Source of the DNA: Phlebotomus papatasi | Taxonomy: Eukaryota; Arthropoda; Insecta; Diptera; Psychodidae | Assembly: GCF_024763615.1 (NCBI RefSeq) | Contig: NC_077223.1 | Span: forward strand, 58,156,627-58,220,626 | Length of the DNA: 64,000 nucleotides | Direction of reading: 5' to 3' | Part shown: in pieces, positions 46,801-55,989 of the stretch | How the letters are laid out: every line of letters begins with the position of its first letter | Position numbering within the stretch: the stretch's first letter is position 1 | The notes under the pieces: model-generated | What the model saw: the letters and a program-made list of their open reading frames with translations, nothing else | Told to the model about the DNA's origin: nothing | Databases searched by the model: none | Program-made: the position numbers and the translations under genes

Positions 46801-49800
46801 AATACTAGAAAAACAAAAACTAGACCAAGTAAAATAAGTACTAGGCCATTTTCGGCCAGTAAACTGAGTATAAGGGACAGTAAAACACGGTATTGACCTT
46901 TGGCTCCTTTCTCCTTTTAATTTCGCAAGCCGACGTTTCGAAGGGTACTTTATTAAAATAAGTACTTTATTAAAGGGTACCTATTTATTTTTTTAAAGGA
47001 CCACGCTGCGAGTCTTGCTCCGATGGTTTCTTTGGGGATCCCACCGGACTCCATGGTGCCGTTCAGTTCTGCCAGCCGTGTGATTGCAATGGAAACGTCG
47101 ATCCCAATGCCGTGGGCAACTGTAATCGAACAACGGGCGAATGCCTCAAGTGTATTCACAACACTGCCGGTACCCACTGTGACCAGTGTCTTCCAGGTGA
47201 GTGATAATCGTGATAGCGCAAGAGCCTAAAGTGTGCCAGTAATTGTCGATTGTGTCATGAAGTCAGTGTGCGTTGGATTTGTTCTCTTTGTAATTCTTGT
47301 GAAGGCTGATGAGCTTTGTATAGACGGTACGAACAAGCTCAAAGTTTAGTAGATCCTCACTAACTCTCTAACCCTGTTGTAGGTCACTTTGGAGATCCCT
47401 TCGCTCTACCACATGGCAATTGCAAACAATGCTCCTGCTATCCTCCCGGAACAGAACAAACCGACGATGGTATTTCTATGTGTGATTCCCTCACTGGCAA
47501 TTGTCGATGCAAGCCCAATGTTGTTGGGATGAATTGCAACGAATGCCAGAACGGATACTTCAACATTGTATCGGGAAATGGATGTGAGAGCTGCAATTGT
47601 GATCCAGTCGGAAGCTACGGTACAGGATCTAACACAACTTGTGACCGATTCACTGGACAGTGTCAGTGTAAACCTGGAGTTGTTGGGTGAGTCTCTCACT
47701 GACAAATATGACGAGATATGACTTCCAAATTGATAGTGTTATCAGAGTGATAAGAAGAATAATAAGTTGATTGGTGGCAGAAATTGAAAAGAATTTAATT
47801 CAGAGGGAAAAACGCCAAGTAGCGAACGTTACTAAAAGATTCGAATGTTAGAGAAAAAATCCCTAAAAAATTCAAAAGAAGATCTCAAGGATAATTAAAA
47901 ATTCAGAGGAAATATAGATATTCAGAGAATTAAAATTGGATTAGATGAAAGTAGAGACAATCTTTTTCCGGGCTGTTGCAAATCAGCATATTTCCCGGAT
48001 GAAGCTTATTAAGACCCTGTCGTTAAAGAATAAATATTTTAATCGTCTTTTCATTCCATTAAAGCTTGAGATGTGATCAGTGCGCTCCGTATCACTATGG
48101 ATTCTCAGAGGACGGTTGCCTACCATGTGATTGTGACCAGAGTGGATCCAAGAGCTTCCAGTGCGATGAATCTGGACAGTGCCCTTGCAATGATAACGTG
48201 GAAGGACGCCAATGCGATCGCTGTAAAGAGAACAAGTACGATCGCCACCAAGGATGTCTCGACTGTCCATTCTGTTACAATCTGGTTCAAGAAGCCACCA
48301 ATGATCATCGCGAAAAATTAGGAAGCCTCAAAAAGGTAGATATAATCAACATATTCAAGATACCACAAAAGAAGCAATTAAACACTTATGATCTTTCTAG
48401 CTTCTCGCCGAGATTGCATCAAAACCAACGGTAATTGACGACGAAGAGTTTGGATACAAACTTAAAGCTGTCCAGGAAAAGATAGATATTTTAGCTGAGG
48501 ACGCTAAGGCCGGTGCTGGAGGTGGCGAGCATACCCTAAGAGAAAGATTAAATGACTTCCATGATAGACTTGCTTCGATCAAGTCTGTCTTGGATAAAGC
48601 AGATGGTTTGCTGGATAAATCCCGCAGCGAGGCTGAAGATGCAAACAGAGACTTTAAAATCACAGAGAAAACTATTGAAGATGCACGAGATCAACTCAAT
48701 GTAAGCCTTTCAATATATTTAGAGTGTTTCCAAATACCCGGGTATTTTGAAATTGCCGGGTACCCGGTTCCCCTGAAATCCGTACCCGGCTACCCGGGTA
48801 GGAACCGGTTCCAACTATGAATTTTCGAAAATATTTTTAACTGTGAAAAAATAAGTGTTTTAGTGTTTGAAAGCATAAAGGGAGAGGGGGGGTTTAGGCA
48901 ATCTCTTTCTTGTAGAGAATTGTAGTTTATATGCCAAACTATCTTAAAATCCAATAAATAGGTATAGGAAATTTTCACTTGAGATTTGTATTGATTACAC
49001 AAGAAAAAATGGCATATAAATTATAGCGTACCCTTAAAATACAGCCATCTTTTTATGGCTGGATAATAATTTTTTAAGTTTTTCGACTACAAAGGACCAA
49101 ATAATAAGATTTTGTTGCAGAATAGAAATTAATTAACTCTTTCGTCTCTTTTGGGACTGTAGTACCCAAAGAAGCATATGCATTTTCTATGAAAAACAAT
49201 GTTTTTTAATTATTCAAAACTGATAAAAATCCAATTCTTGTGGATGGTTACATACTATAAGGATGTCCAAATGTAAGATATTTTTTGTAGGACCTCAATT
49301 AATTCCTGAGCTTAGATATTTTTGATTAAAAAAAGTGAAATTAGCTTGCAGCATATGCTGCGGTCCGCAAAGAGTTAAAGAAAACAATACAAATTTCCTA
49401 TTAGTGTAAAATCTGGCAATACGTTTCAGTACCCTATAGCAATATTTCCCGCATCGATAACTGACATTTCTGCGGATATTTTCCACACTGAAATGTCATT
49501 CAATTAAATTTTATTTAATTTTTAGTTTATTTAATTTTTTGTGATCAGTGTATTTATTAAAATATATTGAAAGATTATTACAAAGGGAAAAAATCAACAT
49601 TTTTTTTTAGATCTCTTTGTAAATAAATTAATTTCTCTGGAAATATTTAAAAGTAACAGACCAAATTTGGTCAGTAAAAAATTTGATATCATCAGTAAAA
49701 AAATTAAAAAGGGCAGTAAAAAGTAAAAAAAGAGCAGTATTTTATTAAAAGGGGTCAGTAGAAAATGAAAAGTCGTCAGTAAAAAAAATTAAACATGATC

Positions 49801-52577
49801 AGTAAAAAGTAAAAGATGATAAGTAGAAAATAAAAAATGATAAATAAAAAAATAAAAATTGATCAGTAAATAATTTAAAATGAGTTAGTAAAAAAATTAA
49901 AAGTGGCAAAAAAATGAAAATGAGCAGTAAAAAATAAAAAGTGATGAGCAAAAAATGAAAAACGAACAATAAAAATATTCGAGTTGATCAGTGAAAAATT
50001 AAAAATAAGCAGTAAAAAATAAAAAGTGGTCAGCACAAAACAAAATGTGTTTAGTCAAAAAAAAAATGTGGTCAGTATTTTAAATAAAAATTGGTAAGCA
50101 AAAAATTAAAAATGAGCAGTAAAATATAAAAAGTGATTTGTAAAAATTAAAATTTGGTCAGTAAAAAATAAAGTGGCCAGTAAAAAAAGTAATGTGCAAA
50201 AAATTAAAAATGAGCTGTAAAAAATAAAAATAGGTCAGTAATAAATGAAAAGTGGTCAGTAAAAAAAATGAAAAGTGGTCAGTAATTAATTAATTAATAT
50301 TTTGCTGACCATTTTTTATTTTTTACTGCTAATTTTTAATGTTTTACTGACCATTTTTTTATTTTTTTCCTGACTACATTTTCTACTGCTCACTTTTAAT
50401 TTCTGACTACTCACTTTTAATTTTTTTGCTGATCAACTCGAATAGTTCTAATGCTCATTTTTTATTTTTCGCTGACCATATTTTCTTTTTACTGACCATT
50501 TTTAATTTTTTTCTCATCACTTTTAATTTTTTACTGACCAAATTCAACTTTTTACTGACAAAATTGAATATTTTTACTGATCATTTAGAATTATTTGCTG
50601 ATCAAATTTAATTTGTTGCTGACCACTTTTAACTTTTTAATGCTCATTTATTTTTTCCCTATTTAAAGTAAGCGTATAGAATTTTAATTGGATAGCAAAA
50701 TGCTGAAAACCACACACTAATAATTCCTGGATAAGCTACAGAAAATCACATATTGTAGAAATCGGAGAAATAGTTCCATTGTAAATTGAAAATTCCTAGG
50801 GTTTCTTTTGGAACATTCAATTTAATTTTTCTAATAAAAACAGTTCCAGAACCGGTTCCAGAACCAGTTCCATGGCTAGGAACCGGTTCCTATACCCGTG
50901 GAAAAATCTGGCGGGTACCGGGGTATTCAAGAACCGGGTACCCAGTCCTGGAAACACTAGATAAAATGTTAATATCATTTTTTTACAGGCTGCTCTAGAG
51001 CTTCTGCAAACAGAAGGAGCTAGTGCTCTAGCTAGAGCCAAGGATCGTTCTGATCAATTTGGATCCCAATCGGAACAAATCAGTGCAATCTCTCGCGAAG
51101 CACGAGCAAGGGCTGATGAATTAGAAGCTAAAGCCAACTTCAATAGGGACGTCGCTACTGAAGCCAATGGAAATGCCACTGAAGCATATAATTTAGCTAG
51201 AGATTCTATGGCATTGCTCCAGAACATCAGCAACGAATTGAAGACAAATGTGAAAGCTGAAGTATTCTTTTCAAAAGACACAGTAGACACAGCCCTAAAC
51301 AGAACCGGAGATATCCAGCGGGAAGCTGATGAAGTTTATGAGGAAGCCCTCTCTCTATTTGCAACGGTAAACTCTCAATCTCCTCCAGATGTGAATATCG
51401 AAAAGATCAAGAAGCAAGCTAATAAGAACAATGAAGAAGCCAGAAAGATTGAGGAACAGTTGAATGAAATCCGGATGGTTAATGAAAAACTACTAATAGA
51501 ATTGAATGAGAACAATGATAAGGCTAGGAATTTGATTGAAACGTAAGTGGTATTTCAATGATTAGAAGATTATCTTTAATACTGGTTGTTTTTTTTTAGG
51601 GCTGATGACCAGAAGTTCTATGCACTGAGACTTCTTGAAGAAGCTAAACATTCAAACGAAATGGCCAAGGAAGCTGTAGCTCAAGGAGATGGAACACTTA
51701 AGGAAGCTAATCACACTTACAACACTCTAGCTGGGTTCCAATCTGAAGTGGACACATCTTCAGCTAATGCAAAAGCTGCTCTGCGAACTGTTCCAGCCAT
51801 TGAGAAAGAAATCCGAGAAGCTGAAAAGATGGTGCAAGAAGCTGAAGCGGTAAGTCAAGCATGGTATGTTAAGATGTTTTCCTATAGATTCCACAATATC
51901 ACAGGCCCTTGTTGGAGCGCATTCCAATGCAAATGAAGCCAGGGATAATGCTCAGAAAGCCAAGGAGAAATACGCCGAACAGGCTTCAAAGGATGCTGAT
52001 GAGATTCTGAAGAAAGCAAACGGTACAAAGTTCGAAGCTAGAAAACTCCGTGGAGAAGCAGATCAACTCAATGGTAGAGTTACTGTGACAGACAACAGGA
52101 TTGGAGAACTTGAGGATTTGGCCAAGAAAGATGACAATATTACCATTGAAGCCAAGAAGAGTGTAGGTCAAGCAAAGACAAATGCCGAGGAGGCTCAAAA
52201 GCAAGTTCAAAGTGCAATGGATAGGGTCAAGTCGATCATGGATGAATTGAACAACCTCAAAGATATCAATGTTAAAGATTTGGATGCACTGGGTAAGGAT
52301 TTTCATTAGATAATCATTGTTCATCCAGAACTTGCTTTTAATTTGTTTTTTCTTTGGAAATACAGAAAAGAGACTTGAAGATGCTGAAGATGATCTACGA
52401 AAAGCAAATCTGAGCAAGAGGATGGAGAATTTGAGTGAATATAAGAACTATCACAATCAACTGCTCAAGGAATATCAGTCTCAGGTGAAGATTCTGGAAG
52501 CTGAAGTAACCAACATCAGATCCATTGCCGAAGCACTGCCCGAGGGATGCTTCAAACGTACCCGCCTTGAGCCCTAA
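31863..52577 (+). CDS. LanB2: Laminin subunit gamma-1 (LanB2), 15 exons, complete
   Basis: Secreted basement-membrane chain that pairs with laminin alpha and beta chains. Exons: 31863-31982, 36740-36873, 36940-37067, 41633-41750, 41813-42174, 42256-42390, 43081-44469, 46999-47196, 47383-47686, 48065-48335, 48401-48700, 50989-51542, 51600-51849, 51905-52292 and 52366-52577. All junctions are in phase; 4863 nt give 1620 residues, close to known insect gamma chains. A signal peptide (residues 1-19) is followed by the LN domain (about 27-280, with T-W-W-Q-S and P-E-S-F-S-I-Y-K-R), cysteine-rich LE repeats, and an L4 domain (about 505-685). More LE repeats carry N-V-D-P-N-A-V near residue 830, the nidogen-binding motif of gamma-1. 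An alanine- and charge-rich coiled coil then runs from about 1035 to the end. A cysteine sits near the C terminus, where gamma pairs with beta. The protein ends R-L-E-P. The larger introns are filled with transposon remnants. Confidence 0.96.
32873..33092. mobile_element. GGGGAAACTGGGGCA MITE family, copy D, in LanB2 intron 1
   Basis: Inverted ends TAGGGGAAACTGGGGCACCA and GGTGCCCCAGTTTACCCTA. The sequence on both sides is related to one continuous stretch at about 49210-49345. There the paralogous join reads GAGCTTAGATATTTTT, which supports insertion at a TA. Confidence 0.85.
34699..34906. mobile_element. GGGGAGACCGGGGTAGA MITE, 208 bp, in LanB2 intron 1
   Basis: Ends TAGGGGAGACCGGGGTAGAT and CTCTGCCCCGGTCTTCCCTA are inverted repeats; TTAGCCA inside the left end pairs with TGGCTA inside the right. 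TA at both ends. Non-coding. Confidence 0.75.
35016..35152. mobile_element. GGCGTCTACACACTA MITE, copy 2
   Basis: Ends GGTGTCTACACACTAGAAGA and CATAATGTGTAGAGGCC match the 18748-18876 family, with the interior diverged. Confidence 0.6.
35352..35567. mobile_element. GGGGAAACTGGGGCA MITE family, copy E, in LanB2 intron 1
   Basis: Full-length copy: TAGGGGAAACTGGGGCACCA to TGGTGCCCCAGTTTCCCCTA, with two tandem CACCAAACA words at the left end and two TGTTTGGTG words at the right. Same orientation as copies A, B and D. Confidence 0.85.
37185..37625. mobile_element. Inverted-repeat element interrupted by a second element, in LanB2 intron 3
   Basis: The outer ends AGAGAAGGCTTTCAGGTTTC and GAAACCTGAAAGCATTCCCC are inverted repeats, and TTCGAACG..TTCAAAT pairs with the right arm. 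A separate element with its own ends occupies 37287-37503. Confidence 0.65.
37287..37503. mobile_element. Inner nested MITE (AGGGGAAGCGCACTACCTTC)
   Basis: Left end TAGGGGAAGCGCACTACCTT followed by CGGACAACTGAAGCTTCG; right end GTTGTCCGAAGCTTGAGTCG then CTGAAGGTAACGTGTCTTCC. The arms pair over about 40 bp with gaps, and the element lies inside the outer element at 37185-37625. Confidence 0.6.
37816..38206 (+). mobile_element. GTGTTATCACACTTACACA element, copy 1, in LanB2 intron 3
   Basis: About 65-bp inverted ends, starting GTGTTATCACACTTACACAT and ending GTGTAAGTGTGATAACGC, each containing ATTAAAATTTTAAT. The interior includes GGTAGACTTGGCCCGCAAAA. A close copy in the same orientation lies at 44619-45019. 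Confidence 0.8.
38932..39368 (+). mobile_element. Foldback element with CCCGAAAGCC tandem-repeat arms, copy 2, in LanB2 intron 3
   Basis: The left arm has about 11 units of CCAAAATCCCGAAAG, some with CTCGAAAG or TACCGAACG variants. The core is the reverse complement of the 23733-24067 core. The right arm carries about seven inverted units (TTTCGGGATTTTGG). Ends GGTCCCGGTC and GGCTGCCACCG match the opposite ends of copy 1. Arm length differs between the two copies, as expected for tandem-repeat arms. Confidence 0.8.
39450..39559. mobile_element. GGCTTCTACACACTA MITE, copy 3 (110 bp)
   Basis: Ends TGGCTTCTACACACTAAAGC and CTCTAATGTGTAGAGGCCA are inverted repeats. Inner arms TTTATGTCCATATTGAAG and CTTCAATATGAACATAAA also pair. 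Confidence 0.65.
40083..40512. mobile_element. Large palindromic element, 0.43 kb, in LanB2 intron 3
   Basis: The ends ACACAGAAAAAAAATATTTT and AAAATATTTTTTTCTGTGT are complementary. Most of the interior folds back, for example CCTATGGGGGAGTTACGAAA with TTTCATAACTCCCCCATAGG. Many copies of TTCGTAAA/TTTACGAA occur inside. Confidence 0.8.
40512..41500. mobile_element. GGGGAAAGTGACCATGCTTGATA element, about 0.99 kb
   Basis: Left end TAGGGGAAAGTGACCATGCT and right end TCATGGGCACTTTCCCCTA are inverted repeats. Termini resemble the short foldback at 8196-8416 (GGGGAAAGTACCCATGCTTG). The interior is AT-rich with no intact ORF. It abuts the palindrome at 40083-40512 and shares its terminal TA. Confidence 0.65.
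42391..43080 (+). other. LanB2: LanB2 intron 6, single-copy and less AT-rich
   Basis: Unlike the other long LanB2 introns it shows no inverted-repeat element. The first 400 bp are markedly less AT-rich than the other introns and contain open frames that do not continue the laminin reading. The donor at 42391 (GTAAGA) and acceptor ending 43080 (TTTGATTTCAG) are clear. Confidence 0.5.
44619..45019 (+). mobile_element. GTGTTATCACACTTACACA element, copy 2, in LanB2 intron 7
   Basis: Nearly identical to 37816-38206 across about 400 bp, in the same orientation, with ends GTGTTATCACACTTGCACAT and GTGCAAGTGTGATAACG. Confidence 0.8.
45144..46721. mobile_element. GGGCAGATTGGGGCAAAAAGT element, interrupted by a LINE fragment
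   Basis: Ends TTAGGGCAGATTGGGGCAAA and TTTTTGCCCCAGTCTCCCCT are inverted repeats, diverged from those at 17448 and 21822. Shared internal words (GAGGAATAAATTTCCTAT, TTTGCCCCAGCA) align it with that family. The middle, about 45735-46470, is foreign. Confidence 0.65.
45735..46470 (-). mobile_element. 3' fragment of a non-LTR retrotransposon (LINE), degenerate
   Basis: Read on the - strand, 46470 to about 46045 encodes the C-terminal part of a reverse-transcriptase ORF. It contains L-P-I-I-I-Y-G-A-E, then N-C-V-R-Y-V and R-D-H-I-S, the usual order downstream of the RT core in LINEs of flies. A stop near 46048 breaks the frame. In another frame the text continues through R-T-H-F-V-R-G-V-V-I-Y-N-S-L-P-L to a stop near 45920, so the copy is dead. 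The 3' end finishes in AAATAAATAAATT-type repeats. No 5' part is present (a 5'-truncated insertion). Confidence 0.75.
48723..50958. mobile_element. 2.2-kb foldback element filling LanB2 intron 11
   Basis: The outer ends are AGTGTTTCCAAATACCCGGG and its inverted counterpart TGGAAACACT. Both are followed inward by GGGTACCCGG and GGAACCGGTTCC words. The inner part (about 49660-50285) is a degenerate tandem array of an approximately 20-bp unit containing GTCAGTAAAAAAT. A shorter array of the same unit inverted (TTTTTACTGACCA) follows at 50295-50640. A separate TTAACTCTTT...AAAGAGTTAA element lies inside at about 49135-49378. No coding capacity. Confidence 0.75.
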
Positions 52578-52880
52578 AACCCACATAAGTGTGTACAATC
52601 TCTCAAAAACCCGATCCTAAAATTGATCCTTAGCTACGCAGTCACTAATGTAGATTGTTCCCTTTCTTAGTGTTGTTCTCACTGCCACTGAAGTGGTCAC
52701 GGCATTTTCCGCTTCTTATTATCGTATTATGCGCCTTGTGTCTTTTTATTTTGATAGATAAATTTCTCATTCTCAATTATTATCTTCTTACCAAAGAAAA
52801 TTTCCCGTTTTAGAGACAGAGAGCGAGAGAAAGAGAGAAAGTGAAGAAAAATGTAATGGTTTTGTAATAACATTCTCTTA

Positions 52881-52911
52881 AATAAAAGTTTACCTTTTAC
52901 GATTCAATAAA
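52881..52911 (+). terminator. LanB2: Poly(A) signals of LanB2
   Basis: AATAAA at 52881-52886 and again at 52906-52911, about 300 and 330 nt after the LanB2 stop codon. They are followed by a GT-rich stretch (TTGTAAAGTGTGTACAGG), as expected for cleavage and polyadenylation. Confidence 0.8.
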
Positions 52912-53657
52912 AGCATTTTTCTTGTAAAGTGTGTACAGGGCAGGGCAGAGCATTCTCATACATTTTGCATACAAAAATGTGGTATATTTTTTCTTAAGTG
53001 GTTTTTTAGTTTTGGTACAAAACCAAATGCGATCATTTTGAAACTTTTATTAAATGAAATAGTATCTAATGTTATGTTATTAGCACAAAATTTATAATGA
53101 TTGCACGAGAATAATAGTTCCTAAAACCTTTATGAAAAAGACGTAAAATTCGCAATTTTTTGAATTTTTCTGATAAATTTTCTATCTGTAACACCAGCAA
53201 AATTTTAAATTTAATAAAAATATATTCTCTGTATATGTGGCTACCATTTCGTGTTTTATTTATTTTTGTGGGATCTAAAGCTTAAAAATTAGAAAGAATT
53301 TAAGAAAAATATACCATTTGTGAATTAATATGCTCCATCTGTTAGTTAATCATCCTAGGTACTGGGTAAAATTTAGAATTCCGGACTAACAAATTTAGAG
53401 TTTGCATTGCTCAATTCTTTTAAAAACTGATTTAAAAAATAATTAAATGATATTTAATCTGAAGGTTAAACGGTCTTCAGACTAGAGGTTTAGCCCAGTC
53501 CCTGAAGGTCTCACAATCCTAAATAGCGAGCATTTGTATTGTTTTTTGAGAGCCTAACAGGTCATTCATCTTTAAGTTATCCAATCTTCAGTTAAATATT
53601 TCCAAAGAATCGTGATTGATAAAAAAAATAAATCAGTTAAGCCATATGGCTAAGCTT

Positions 53658-53905
53658 TAGATCTGAAGCCCGTATTACTTTGAGCTTTAGGGCTACATTG
53701 ATATACGATTTTTTCGCATTACTTATAAAGGAAACCAGGCTTTAACGTAATGTATTGTCGATAGACAAAACCATTGTCGATTTAAATCAAATTATGATAA
53801 GGCCCAGCTTCCTATAGATTATAGAATATGCGAAGGAATCGTCTATCAATGTAGAACCAAAACTCAAAGTAGCCCTACCTCCTAATTATACGGGCTTCAG
53901 ACCTA
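53658..53905. mobile_element. TA-flanked foldback MITE, 248 bp
   Basis: Ends TAGATCTGAAGCCCGTATTA and ATACGGGCTTCAGACCTA are inverted repeats, with TTTGAGCTTTAGGGCTACAT pairing imperfectly to the right arm. It directly abuts, and shares its terminal TA with, the next element. Confidence 0.7.
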
Positions 53906-54971
53906 GGGTAAGGGCTCATAATTTGGTTCAGTCTGCTTATAAGCATCGATGTTCCAAGTTTGAAGTGCGATATTTTCGATACTAATTGACTTTTTTTGTT
54001 ACTCTCTTTTCAGAAGAATTGTTTAGAAACTTAGCAATCGTCTTATTTTTACTAAAATTAGTTTTAATACGTTTAAAAATGAATTGATATGTAGAGGTGA
54101 ATTTGACTCTTATTTTGGACAACTTGGTTATTAATTTAGACAACATGGCTGAAAATTTGGACCGCTAATCCGCCTCAACAGGATGCCCATTGTTCTTCAT
54201 TTCATAAACCAGTCTTACCAAGTCCTCTTCCTGTTCATGTAAGGGAAACGTAGAATGTCACAAGAAGCCCCGAAACTTTCTATATCATTCATTAAAGTGA
54301 GTTGACTTCGGTACTCCAAGTACGCCTGGATTAGCGTATTCCCTGGCCTTTCCGGGAGCCTTTCAAGGCTTTTCTCACTACATCTCTTTCGTTGATATGA
54401 TGCTCATTTGTTTCTCCAGGCATTTGTCCAACCTAGTCATCACAAAAGTTAAAACTTTACAAAATTTCGTGAGAAAAACACCTGTCCAAAATAAGAAGTA
54501 TCACTTCACTGCACTGGTAAAATGTCTTAAAAAATTTCCCATTTTTCACACGAAAACTCCAATTCACAAGGCAAATCTCACTTCAGGTCAAATTTACAAA
54601 TCACCACTAACGTGAATCAACACAATATTCAATGAATATTCAGTAATATCACTCAAAAAAAAGCGAAGAAACATTGTTAATACTTCATCACAGCTAAATA
54701 AGACTAAAGTAAACACGAAGTTCTGTCATATTTCTCGTAAGCAATTGCTCACACTGAATTTTCAACAAAGCAATTTCAACTCAAATCATATTCAGAATTT
54801 AACGTATTTAGTGTTAAAATCTTCCAAAAAGAACAAATATTTAGATAGAATTCATTATTCATCAAATATTGGTATAATAATCCATCATTTTAATCAATTT
54901 ATTTTTAGTGTCCAATTTTATCCTAGGTGTCCAAAATAAGAAACTGGACAAAATTATGAGCCTTTCCCCTA
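53904..54971 (-). mobile_element. Decayed pogo-like DNA transposon, copy 1
   Basis: Ends TAGGGTAAGGGCTCATAAT and ATTATGAGCCTTTCCCCTA are inverted repeats with TA flanks. On the - strand, degenerate coding sequence shows K-A-R-E-Y followed by L-G-V-P-K-S-T. After a break it shows L-H-E-Q-E-E-D-L-V-R-L-V and then G-H-P-V-E-A-D. This order matches the N-terminal helix-turn-helix and the start of the CENP-B-type DNA-binding region of pogo-superfamily transposases. Stops interrupt the reading and no catalytic domain is present, so the copy is non-autonomous. Confidence 0.7.
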
Positions 54972-55073
54972 AAGTAAGGTGCCAATAAGTCGTGATATGA
55001 TTTCTTAAAGTGCAAATACGTAAAGTGCAAATATGTGTTCCTTCAGCCCTACTACAATTCAAACAGGGGAAGA

Positions 55074-55513
55074 TGGGCAGTTTCAATCAGTTGAATTAGT
55101 TTTTCAAGATTTGATTGCCAAACGATTTTAAAATATATCCAAGCTAACGATTTATATTCAGTAATTTATCTTAAATTTGTATTGCATTGAAAATATAAAT
55201 CATATTTCCCATATTATCTGTAAATCTAAGATAATGTTAGTGGGTGCAAAATCTGGATTTGGCTCCGAGTACTAGCGAAGAATAAAAAGCTTGTAGTTTG
55301 TAATTGCAGTAGATATATCTCCTTTTTATCCCTCTTTCTTCTTGAAAAACTATTTCACAATTTTAGTTCAGCTTTCATTAAAAAAAAATCAATTGTCTGT
55401 TCTCTTGTTTCACAGTTAGGTGACTTTTCAAACTTAAATTTAAATAAATTACCCAGAAATTTTATATTTTAGTTTAGAAAGTCGAGCATATCTGAACTGC
55501 CCAACCTTCCCTA
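55074..55513. mobile_element. GGGGAAGATGGGCAGTTT element, 0.44 kb
   Basis: Left end CAGGGGAAGATGGGCAGTTT and right end GAACTGCCCAACCTTCCCTA are inverted repeats. The AT-rich interior has no ORF. It lies about 0.5 kb before the adenylate cyclase start. Confidence 0.65.
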
Positions 55514-55989
55514 TACAAAATACTGAAAGAAATTTGAAAGTGATAAGGTTTTTCAAAATAAATACCTACCTTCATTGAGCAATATGTTTTACAAATATTA
55601 GGTGTAGGCTTATCGCATCGGGATATAGCACAAGATGAAGCAAGTACCTATATGTGTGACGATTTAATAAATCAATCGGCATTTCTGGTGAAAATTGGAT
55701 CTTTCAGATTTCCGAGAAAGTGAAATAAATCTATCTAATCGCAAGATGTTGTCCATCGGGAACCTATTGAGAAGCACATGAATTCAATTGCCCCTTATCA
55801 GTGATTGTATGCTATCAATTAGTCAATTAGTGGCTGATAGAAGGTACTTTAGCAGACCATCAGTTTACAGCTGAAAGTCATTGAGTGAGGTATACCGTTT
55901 TAGTGATTTAATAGGCAATTTATGACTGTGAATCGCAGTGAAAGGTATAGTTTCTGAATAATTGGAGAGACTGAGATGACCACAGGATA

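Noticed and set aside
49660..50640. CRISPR-like or satellite array
   Set aside because: Units of about 20 bp are degenerate with no unique spacers, lie in an insect gene intron and are inverted at the centre, fitting foldback arms.
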